NCBI GenBank assembly: GCA_015178975.1
Contig: WHVD01000008.1
Coordinates: 1,488,001 to 1,552,000 of the forward strand
Source: Hysterangium stoloniferum
Taxonomy: Eukaryota; Basidiomycota; Agaricomycetes; Hysterangiales; Hysterangiaceae
DNA length: 64,000 bases
Reading direction: 5' to 3'
Within the stretch, counting starts at the first letter, position 1, and the number at the start of each line of letters is the position of its first letter. The notes beneath the pieces are model-generated. The model did not search any database. It was not told the DNA's origin and worked only from the letters and a program-made list of their open reading frames with translations. The translations under genes were made by a program, and so were the position numbers. Positions 55,608 through 64,000 of this stretch are shown here, piece by piece.

Positions 55608-56226
55608 TGTGAGAGGTATGGCGAAATACACTCAGGAAATATAGTCGGATGAGCTCTTACTATATCTCCTTTATTATTTCTATTTTCTCTCTTTTTATTA
55701 TATCTATAATTAGTTCGACGACCTATGTATGCGGTACATCAACTCTTGTGGGCGCACACGCAGACTTATGTATTCTAGCGCCGGTAGTTTAGAACTCAGA
55801 CACTTTTTACACTGCAACCACGACTTACCCAGACACCCATTAGTGTCCTGTAAGTTGTGATTGGTGTATCGTCTCGACCATCACAGACGGGCTTTAGCTA
55901 CTCATTCAAACTGAGTTTCGAACTGTATCAGTTGAAACTCAATCCCTATCTCAACTCGCGTGGACTACATCCACGCTACTCTATTATTCAACTCTCTAAC
56001 TACTCTACTTGCACTTGAGTAGTTGTCCAGAATCGCACTTAACCAGTCGATTCTGCTTATTCGTTCTAGCTATCTACCTTACTTTAGATAGCTACTTCTC
56101 TCTACCGTATTGTCAATACGCATTCGGTCCGTATTAGACTTAGACAGTCAATACATCGTGGTATCATACTTCAACGGTCGATATTCTTCGTATATAGAAC
56201 GGTTAGAACTTCTACCACTCTTCACA
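55608..56226 (+). repeat. L3-family LTR without matching flanks, replacing the protease core of C
   Basis: It starts TGTGAGAGG and ends CTTCACA. The flanks CGGAT and CAGAG do not match. Aligned to B, about 250 bp corresponding to 12590-12840 is missing at this spot. Confidence 0.85.
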
Positions 56227-57346
56227 CAGAGAGAGTCAACGCAACCCTCTGTCCATGCAGATTTCGGAGGGTTGCTTACTCTTTTTTCGACTCCGTGGCA
56301 AGTTTCTCCTTGGACGTTGTAGTCATAGTGGGAGTTGACTGTTTTTCCTTGTTGGATTTCTTGTTTTTCTTCCGGTCAGAGTTTGATTTGCCAGTATTAG
56401 TGCCAGAGTTGCCGGTGTTATTGCCTGAGTTGTTGCTTGAAGACTTGCTAGTCGACGCCTTGTTATTCTGAGAACGCTCCGTCGGGTTCTCACGAGAGAC
56501 CTCAGCTTTTCGTTCCCAATAATGGGCATCGGATGTTTGAGCTTTAATCCGCATGAGTTGGAGAGTTTTCGGCTTTCCATCTTTGCAGATCTCGTCCTTA
56601 AGGTGTGATGGGAGTCCCATATAGAAATGGTGTCTGAGGGCGGAATCGTCCCATCCACATCATGCGGCGAGGGTATTGAACTTGACGAGATAATCGGAAA
56701 CTCGTTGATTATCCTTCATTTTGAGCGTCATTAATTCATTTTCCGCTTCGCCGGATTGATCGTAAGGTCCGAAATTAGTTTCCAGTTCTTCCACAAAAGT
56801 GTCCCAGTCATCAAGCCATACGGGTGTCTCATCAGATATTCCAGATAGTCCGGGTTCGAACCAATCTTGAGCGGTATCCTTAAGATAAGAGAGTGCGAAA
56901 TTGACTTTTCGACTGTCGGATTTAAATGCATTGGGTCGATCACAGAAACTGAAACGGCATTGGAGAAGGAAATTCTTCAATTTTTTCGGATCCTTGCCAG
57001 TAAATGGTTCGGGTTCTTTGACTCCGGTGCGGGATGATTCTTTGCTATCCTCAGCAGATTTCAAGTAGTCAGCGAATTTCACAATGGAGTTGATAAACAA
57101 CATTTCAGTCAGTTCATCAGAAGATTTCTTTTTCGATGTCTCCGGCTGATCTTCTGCTTCGTTGTCGGAAGTGTGGGGAACATTGGTGTCCTTCGTTACC
57201 TCGGTAATCTCCTCAGTAACTTCTTTGACTGAAGCTGATGTTGTCGGCTGAATTGGGGTTTCGGATTGAGTGGTGTAAAGTTGCAACGGGGATTGAAGTT
57301 GGGATGGTCCTTCGGCAGCTTTGCATTTGGGACCCATGATGAGCAA
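56227..57346 (-). pseudogene. Gag of element C, zinc knuckle deleted
   Basis: It starts MLIMGPKCKAAEG beside the 5' LTR and follows B gag through the capsid block. The same in-frame TGA as in B follows NTLAA. Past the basic linker (NKEKQ) the sequence jumps to TTTSKEK; about 48 residues that hold the CCHC knuckle in B are gone without loss of frame. It ends in the same A-rich run (six A after TCG) before TAA. Confidence 0.87.
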
Positions 57347-57371
57347 GTCGCAGAGTTGAGATCTGATATAC

Positions 57372-57913
57372 TGTTAAGTGCCGTGTCGGGAACTTTTTCC
57401 GGAACTATCAGAAAGTCACCGGAAAGTCAGGAACTATCAGATAGGGTCAGGACGTCGGCTTCAGCTTATGTGCTGCGCCTCTACGCAAACGCTCAAAGTC
57501 CTTTATTTCAGAGGTGAGACTTACAATGGAAGATACGGATATTCAGAGTTCTGAAGAGTTCCGAATATCGCGTACAGAAAGACGGGAGAAGGAATAAGAA
57601 ACTAAGTCGATATCAGATCTAAGGTAAAGTACAAATTCGTGGAAACTAATATAAGTCTACTCGTTATTGTACTACAAACTAAGACCATAATAAGACAGAA
57701 ATGGAAATGTTCTTAAAACGGAAATACAATAAGACATATTTGGGAGACAATATTCCAAAACGGGAATACAACAAACAAACGAGTGAATACTTGTCAACGG
57801 ACAAATTACCAAATGCGGAACAAGGGAAGAACGTGGATGATATGGTAACTATGATGTTCCATAGTCGGAGATCGGAAGTCGGATATTGAAACATCCAGGA
57901 ATGGGTCGTAACA
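57372..57913 (-). repeat. 5' LTR of element C (L2 family)
   Basis: This 542-bp LTR has plus-strand ends TGTTAAGTGCC and GGTCGTAACA and is followed by GGTCA. Confidence 0.92.
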
Positions 57914-58050
57914 GGTCAAAGCGATAGTAGGCCATAAGAAGCACCAAAATTGATTACTCTTCCAAGTTTGATGGAAAGGATATGGGCCTGAAGAGGATAC
58001 TTGGTTAAACAGCAATGACCTTTGAAATGCCCCTGCACTCCTCATAGCTT
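57914..58050 (+). pseudogene. Element E chromodomain (end of pol)
   Basis: It continues the frame interrupted by C: EYEVKAIVGHKK, then WKGYGPEEDTW. The fold signature is a chromodomain that would bind histone marks. TGA stands before LLFQV and before WKGYG. Confidence 0.7.
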
Positions 58051-58285
58051 ACAAGGCTATTTACAGAATTTAACTAACTATACAGTACATATGTATGCTC
58101 CCTTCTCACAATCAAAAAGAACCTTTCTCAATCTCTTTTTTTTCCCCTTGACCTCTTCACATTGGCAAATGAGTGGATTTAAATTAATATAAAAGAAACA
58201 TAAAATTGCTAAAAATTTTCACAACTCTCTTTACCTCCTTCACCCATCCCATTATCTTTCCCATTGATATTTTAACACCTATGCT
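58051..58285 (+). promoter_or_regulatory. Spacer and possible promoter of gene X
   Basis: A pyrimidine-rich tract is followed by an AT-rich stretch with AATTAATATAAAAG near 58185, then a pyrimidine-rich leader (CCTCCTTCACCCATCCC) ending at the ATG. This resembles a fungal promoter, so gene X may be transcribed separately from pol. Confidence 0.4.
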
Positions 58286-60947
58286 ATGTCACAAGATCAA
58301 CAAGCTAAACCAAAGCTCAACTTCAAGAAGTACCCCTGGACTCAACCAACTACCTCTCTTCCCACTGTCATTACAGGCCCCAATCCTTCATCTCATACAG
58401 AAAATGTCGAGCACAATATGGGTAACTGGGGGACATCTACATCAAGAATGCAACCTTCAGTAGATGACACCTGGGGCAGTGTCCAAGGTGAATGGCCCAA
58501 AGTTCCCCCAAAACCACAATACATATTCCCTTCCATCGAGGAAGAGGTCAAATAGCAACAATGGGGCAAGGATTTCCTCAAAAGAGCAGAAGTGGAAAGA
58601 AAAGAAAATCAAAGGAAAAGGAAGGCGGAATATCAGGAGGATCAGAGGAGGAGAGGTGCTAAGATTGGAGTCCCTTCTAAGCACAATAGACAGGAATTGA
58701 GAGGGAAGGGAGGTTACCAAGCCCCAGTGATAATTTCCCCTCCTCCAGGACAAAGATGGGCAGATTTTGCCAAGACTGATGCTAGCAATCAAGGTACCCC
58801 TTGTATACGAGTGGTAGGGAACAAGAGAAGGAAAGAAAAGGATGGTGTTGTTTTCTATGATTGGGAATTTGTCAGGAGAATCAAACTGCAGAGCATTGAA
58901 TTACAACGAGGAGATGGGATTGAATTACCTCCAAGACCTATCAAGTGAAGGGGCCCTGTAGAAAAGACCTACTGTATGTGGCCCACAGATTTGTCATCTG
59001 ATTCAGATGCAAGCCAGTCAGACAACCCTTTGTATAAGGTCAAACACTTGAGTGGAAACTGCCATGAAGGATTCATATTACCCAAAAGAATCCACTTTGT
59101 AACCAGCAATCCCAACCAAAGGAGGAAACTGCAATCTTCAACCCAAGTCTAGAGGGGATACTACATACCCAGATGCACCATCAACAACAGTAGCACTGGC
59201 TGCATCCACATCACATTCTCCAAATCCTGTTTCTCTTGCCTCAGTTGGATCCCCTACCACTGCTTCATGTCACTCACACTCAACATTTCTCACCCCCAAT
59301 TTCACTCCTTTCATCCAACATGAACCCCCTATCTCCTTATACCATCCAGATAGGCCACTAGCAGTCCCAGTACTCACTACTCCATGTGAAGAGGTATAAG
59401 TTCTGACCGTTCTATATACGAAGAAATGAGTAGAATGGGAAGATGGATGATTTGAGTGGAGGCCTCAACTGCCATAGTTCGAGGCCTGAAGTGTTAGATA
59501 GCTCAGATAATGCTACCTATGTGGTAGCTGACATGTTACCCTGATCACCGCTCACTGTAGACCTAGTTTACATATGTCTTACGAGTGGTGGTGCTTGGGT
59601 AAAAGTGTGTCTGAGTTTCATTTGGTGCCGAGTGCACCCACAAGTATACACAAAGCTTCAAACTAATAAAATGGTGCAATATTCGAAGAATATAAAGAAT
59701 AGAAAAATATGAAATAAAATGTGTAAAATATAAATAAAATAAAAGGAGTGTTTTACCATAATGAAACTGTGGTAAAAGCATACTCCTCACACTCTGATAC
59801 CCTGCCTCTCTGATTCCAATCCTCTTAATACACAAACCTCCCCCACTGCAATTCCACCTGTACTGGCAACTCACTCCTTGCCTTCCTCTCTATGACTCGA
59901 TCCTGCACCTTTGCCAGAAACCCCTAATGACCTTGAGGTTCCATATCCACCCACAGTCAACTTGATCTCTTCACCAGAGCCTACTCCTTCCCTCTATGTA
60001 TCCCTCAGTAGCCCAATCCACCCTCCCTATGAGGAACTGTTGGAAGTTGATGTTCCTGGTGAGGATCCATTAAAGGACCTCACCCAAATGAGTGAGAAGG
60101 TGAAAGGAAAAATGAAAGCTGGAACTCTGGATGTCGACCCCACCATGGTAGATCCCTTACCTACCACACTGATGTTCTTGATGTACCTCCTCCATCACCA
60201 CTTCTGATTCACAAAGTAGTGATAATTCCAACTGGTTGGATGTGCATATCCATCAATTACCTGTCCATGCAATTCACAGTGGGGAGTGTATTAACACAAT
60301 TGGGGCAAGCAATGCAACAACTGCTTTTCAAAGGAGGTGTACAAGGTTACAGTAAACCGCTCGTGCCAGTAGCTCCTATGATGGACTTGTATTTTCATGT
60401 CAATGACACCATGGAAAGGGAACAATTGGCAGAGAACATCGGAATAATTGAGCTTTCAAGGTTTTGGCAACTCCTGGTGGACCAAACTTGTACTCCCCTG
60501 AGTGACATTGATATACTGCATGCTGGTGACCTCATGGATCTGCTTGAGAAGATTTTACCAGACTCCAGCATGTCTGAACTTCATCCTACAGACACTATCA
60601 TGGAGTTATGGCAGCCATCTTTGGAGACTCAGTCACCCTTGGCCTCCTTTTCCCATACAGTGGTGCAGTCTTTGTCTTGACCTCCTCTTATCACTCAAAT
60701 CACAACAGATCCCACTGATCATGTCTGGCCTATCATTTGAACTAGGCAAAAGGTTTACAGACACTGGGTCTCTGCTATATGCCACATACAAGAGTCTTCA
60801 TACAGTCACCACAGTGCAGACCTGCAGGACATCATCTCATCATTTTGGATCAAACATGCAAATTGGGCTCAAGCCATCCTGAACCTGGGAGGTTCATCTC
60901 AAGAAGCTTGGGGAGGAGTTCCTGATGTTTTTCAGGACTTCATATAA
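58286..60947 (+). pseudogene. Gene X copy 2: unrecognised protein of E-type elements
   Basis: It starts MSQDQQAKPKLNFKKYPW and is readable in blocks 58286-58555, 58592-58948, about 58960-59160, 59911-60207, 60219-60680 and 60720-60947. A Lys/Glu/Arg-rich coil follows the N-terminus; then comes KEKDGVVFYDWEF, matched by KEKDGTMFYDWKL in copy 1. Next are NQRR, a long Pro/Ser/Thr-rich middle and a helical C-terminal part ending GGVPDVFQDFI. An L4 LTR (59385-59791) interrupts it, and stops and frame slips are frequent. It lies after the chromodomain, in the same sense as pol, 19 bp before the purine tract. No known domain is recognised. About 700 residues if restored. Confidence 0.6.
59385..59791 (-). 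repeat. L4-family solo LTR; flanks CTCCA and CTCTG
   Basis: This 407-bp LTR is very similar to 38077-38578. Its two flanks differ at the last two bases, and both derive from CTCCG by one CpG transition each. Confidence 0.78.
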
Positions 60948-60965
60948 CATATGTAGTTCTTCAAA

Positions 60966-60976
60966 CTGGGGGGCAC
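60966..60976 (+). promoter_or_regulatory. Polypurine tract of element E
   Basis: CTGGGGGGCAC directly precedes the 3' LTR, like CTAGGGGGCAC beside the L6 LTR on the minus strand at 3261-3271. Confidence 0.65.
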
Positions 60977-61136
60977 TGTGAGAGGTACTCTTTTCATGGG
61001 AATGTAACTATCTTGTCAGACTATATTCCCTATATTTTTTCCTTATTTTCTACTATTTTCTAAATCATCTAATTCTCTGATTACACCCATTTATATTAGT
61101 TCGAAGATCTACATGTACATATGCCTGTGGGTACAT

Positions 61137-62342
61137 TGTTATGACCAGAATTCCTGCTGGACTCCAGGCACTAACTTATATGCACCCACGCCCTATACGC
61201 ACCAATTGTCAGTTTACTGGAATTCCCGCTGGACTCCGTACATCAGACTTGTCTACATTCGACTTTGTTATGTTGTGTATCAGTCTCTGGAATACCCACT
61301 GGACTCCGTCCCTGTCTATGTCTATGTCCAACCTCGTCCCACACATCAGTTACCAGATCCCACTCGGAAAACCTGTCATCCCTCTAACAGAGCCCCGTTC
61401 CCATTTTAGTCAAATGACCTGTCATGATTTGGACTCCTCTCCCGCTCCATTTCCCATTATGGTTTATGATTTGTCACGATCGGACTCTGCTCTGTTCCAT
61501 CCCATTCCTAACACCAAATCTGGTGTTTACTATTCTCGTTTTATGTTTTGCTAGTTTCATTTCATTATTACTGGATTTGGTATGTCATTCATTCCACGGT
61601 CTATATAGTCTGGCAGATGTTGTACATACAATCCAGTCAGAAAATTGGCTTAGATTCCCCCAGTAATCTAATACATTTTCTGCTCTAAACTCCTACTTGA
61701 ATCACACCACTCACACTAGTCGGAGCCCACAGGCTCTGGCGCATCTATCTCTCTTATCTATCTCAACTCACGACCTCTCGACCCACGACCTCTGACCTAC
61801 GACCCCTCAACCCATGAACCCTGCCCAGACTCCCTGGGATTCCCGTCCGCCTGTCTGAAATTGGACAACACGATCTCATGAGGGTGCAGCCTATAAGCTG
61901 AAGCCAAGTCCTACTCACTGGAGGCACCCCAAGATTTTTGGAGTTAGAGAACCTCCTGAAAATCCTAATATTTGGCCAAATTTTCTAAGAATTCTTTGAA
62001 ATGATAAATTGTTTGAAAATTATAAGTTTTAATAGGATTTCCAATGTGGAAAATCACATCTGAAAACTTTAAGTATTTGTATCAAGAAACTCTGACTAAT
62101 TGATGTTTCCTTAGATTTCCTAATACAAATATTTAAAGTTTTCAGATATGATTTTCCACATTGGAAAATCCTATTAAAACTTATAATTTTCAAACAATTT
62201 ATCATTTCAAAGAATTCTTAGAGAATTTGGCCAAATATTAGGATTTTCAGAAGGTTCTCTAACTCCAAAAATCTTGGGGTGCCTCCAGTGACTGGATATT
62301 CCGTGGGTTTCTCCAGAAACCCCCTGTGTACATACCCTAACA
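61137..62342 (+). repeat. L5-family solo LTR, TSD TACAT, containing a foldback element
   Basis: It starts TGTTATGACC and ends CCTAACA, flanked by TACAT at 61132-61136 and 62343-62347. It is enlarged by the 375-bp element at 61916-62290. Confidence 0.9.
61916..62290. mobile_element. Foldback MITE, 375 bp, termini CACTGGAGG / CCTCCAGTG, 3-bp TSD ACT
   Basis: The two halves are near-perfect inverted repeats of about 170 bp each around a short centre (about 62090-62110). ACT flanks it at 61913-61915 and 62291-62293. The L5 copies at 40680 and 3467 lack it and read CCTACCGG at the site. A CACTG terminus with a 3-bp duplication is reminiscent of CACTA-type transposons; the assignment is tentative. 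Confidence 0.75.
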
Positions 62343-62833
62343 TACATAGACCTTATGAGCACTTACATATGTACTGTATACTTATGTACACCAGTGGGCA
62401 TAACTAGAAACCCAGACACTTTTACCCCATAACCACAACTTGCCCAGATACCCCTTTTAGTGTCCTGCAAGTTGTGATTGGGGTATCATCTCAGCCATCT
62501 TGAACAGCTTTCAACTTGAACTTGCAACAACTACCTAGCTTCATACTGTATAGTCAAAGCTTGAACTATCATTGGCCTCAACTCACATCTCACATTACTG
62601 ATATCATCCTCTCTTCTCCTAACCCATTACTTCATTAACTTGCCCTTTGGAATTGTACCGTAAGGTCAATTCCATTCTCCTTTAGTCATCTTAGTTATCT
62701 TATGGCTACTAAAGTTGACTAAACCTATTTTACTATCTATATTGTACTTCAATAGTCAATATATTGTCATGTCATACCTAGAGGTTGATATACTTTGTAT
62801 ATAGAGTGGTCAGAACTTCCACAACTCTTCACA

Positions 62834-64000
62834 AGCAAGGTTCCAAAAAGAGACTGACTTATGTTTTTTAGATTCAATGAATTTACAAAGGTATATACAT
62901 AATGTATATAATTCTAAATAATGTAAACTTTAATCACTTTAAAATAAGTCTCTGAATAAGAATAAATGGGAAGCTGGAATGTACAGAAGCCCTCAATATG
63001 ACATGGTCACAGAAGGTAATACAAAAGTTATTTGATCAAGTATTTGAAATGCTCTTCCAAGACAGATATGACTACTGATATAGTGTTTAAAGACATTATT
63101 ATTGATCCACCAGGTCACAAAGTGACCAAGTAAAGTTGTGGGGGGTGGTAGCATGGTGGGAGCTTGCCCCCCACAGGTCATAGCTGACATGAATTGAATT
63201 TCCTTCAATAAAGTCAAATAATAATCATAATATATTCTACTATATCAAGTGCATTAGAACAGAACTGAGATAGAGTGGCTGGAAAAGGAAATTATTAAGT
63301 GGGTGCATTGTTGGGTATCACAATGCCAGGACTGTACATATATGTAGGTTGAAAATACACATAGGGGCCTGAACAATATGGTTCTTAACAGAAAGGTTCT
63401 AAATCAGTGTTTGAAGTGGAGATTAGTAGAATACAAGACAATAATTTATACTAAAAGATTCAATGACAGACAGATGAGTGGAATGGAAGGAAAGTGGGGT
63501 ATGAGTATGAAAGAGAATAAATGGGGAGCTAGAATCTACAGAAGTCCCCAATATGACATGAGAAGTGCAATCACAGCCATATGGGAAGTTGGAAATCCAA
63601 TGTGGAACAAAACACCTGACACTTCAAGAGAAACAAATTGAGGAAGAATGAAAATACTATTCTAAGCCAAATATGTAGTGTTTAAGAATGTTATCATTGA
63701 TCCATGAGTAAGTATTCAGCAAGGTTCCAAAAGGAGACTGACTTATGATTTTTAGGTTCAGTGAATTTACAAATGTATATAATATATAATTCTAAATAAT
63801 GTAAACTTTAATCACTTTAAAATAAGTTTCTGAATGAGAATACATGGGAAGCTGGAATGTACAGAAGAGGTAATACAAAAGTTATGTGATCAAGTATTTG
63901 AAAATATTATTCCAAGACAGATATGACTGCTGATGTAGTGTTTAAAGACATTATTATTGATCCAGCAGGTGAAGCGACTGAGTAAAGTTGTGGGGTGGTA
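62834..64000. repeat. Degenerate tandem duplication, no gene
   Basis: The block at about 62834-63130 recurs at 63718-64000 (both start AGCAAGGTTCCAAAA and continue through GACTGACTTATG and TAATGTAAACTTTAATCAC). A third partial unit at 63500-63560 shares GAATAAATGGGGAGCTAGAAT. The unit period is about 885 bp. The open frames here show no family signal. Confidence 0.6.

Larger units (their letters stand above)
49680..57913 (-). mobile_element. Chromovirus C (Ty3/gypsy), TSD GGTCA, with nested LTRs
   Basis: This minus-strand element has its 5' LTR at 57372-57913 and 3' LTR at 49680-50182. GGTCA flanks it at 49675-49679 and 57914-57918, and the E chromodomain frame resumes across. It is closely related to B. 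Order on the minus strand: gag, pol, chromodomain; an antisense gene fills 50367-52126. The internal region starts GTATATCAG. An L3 LTR replaces the protease core and an L6 solo LTR interrupts the antisense gene. Confidence 0.93.
27287..62833 (+). mobile_element. Element E: old Ty3/gypsy-like element, heavily nested and rearranged
   Basis: I read these pieces as one ancient element on the plus strand: LTR (27287), leader, gag, protease, RT/RNase H, integrase, chromodomain (ending about 58050), gene X (58286-60947), purine tract and 3' LTR (60977-62833). Continuity is supported where D and C are inserted: the pol frame resumes exactly after each target duplication. Outer 5-bp flanks (CTGGA and AGCAA) do not match, so the true ends are uncertain and separate copies could have recombined. 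gag carries an inversion, and inverted 330-bp arms flank the RT segment. Every domain has stops. Confidence 0.6.
60977..62833 (+). repeat. 3' LTR of element E (L3 type), interrupted
   Basis: It starts TGTGAGAGGTACTC and ends CTTCACA. The net length is about 646 bp without the L5 insertion at 61137-62342 and its duplication. Confidence 0.8.

Noticed and set aside
58286-60947. Gene X as an envelope-like gene
   Set aside because: The position fits, but I see no signal peptide, no convincing membrane anchor and no cysteine pattern, so the label is not supported.
63378-63641. 87-codon plus-strand frame near the right edge
   Set aside because: It lies in a degenerate tandem repeat and is not preserved between units; no recognisable domain.

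Overview
The window reads as transposon-packed DNA from a filamentous fungus, most likely a basidiomycete (inference). The evidence is the roughly 50-nt GT-AG introns, fungal-type chromodomain Ty3/gypsy elements, fungal Zn(II)2Cys6-like cysteine clusters and strong loss of CpG. Only one stretch, about 23.46-26.4 kb, looks like ordinary host DNA. It holds an apparently intact, secreted, FAD-linked oxidase of the berberine-bridge family in nine exons, and a divergent fragment resembling an RRM splicing factor. Almost everything else is nested LTR retroelements, solo LTRs and a few DNA transposons.

Layout. (1) 1-6.3 kb: the 5' end of an old 'E-type' element (LTR, leader, gag start) broken by solo LTRs. 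It is followed on the minus strand by the 3' end of a related element carrying an unrecognised gene ('gene X'). (2) 6315-22226: chromovirus A (minus strand, target duplication AATGC). A Tc1/mariner element sits inside its 3' LTR, and a complete chromovirus B (10716-17218, plus strand, duplication CAAAG) is inserted in its integrase gene. (3) 22.2-27.3 kb: SINE-like repeats, a solo LTR and the host island. (4) 27.3-62.8 kb: a very old E-type element. Its gag contains an inversion, inverted 330-bp arms flank its RT/RNase H segment, and its pol is split by chromovirus D (37900-49428, duplication ACCCT) and chromovirus C (49680-57913, minus strand, duplication GGTCA). After pol come a second gene X copy and a 3' LTR. 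(5) 62.8-64 kb: degenerate tandem repeats.

The most interesting signal is in the chromoviruses. A, C, D and, as a deleted remnant, B all carry a separate gene on the strand opposite gag-pol. It lies between the chromodomain end of pol and the 3' LTR and is tail-to-tail with pol at a spacing of about 85-135 bp. Where the 5' end is preserved, a TATA-like box lies upstream (A, B, C). The gene is spliced in A, C and D. In A and D it encodes a cysteine cluster spaced like a fungal Zn(II)2Cys6 domain, linked to coiled-coil segments. A and C share both intron positions. B has lost the middle of the gene, but the two ends remain fused in frame. E-type elements instead carry gene X, in the same sense as pol.

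Nearly all coding breaks in the old elements are TGA where Arg is expected, or other CpG transitions. Two target-site duplications that now differ can be explained by one CpG decaying differently on the two sides. This fits CpG methylation followed by deamination. All boundaries, duplications and splice sites were read by eye; family names come from motif recognition, and no database search was possible.
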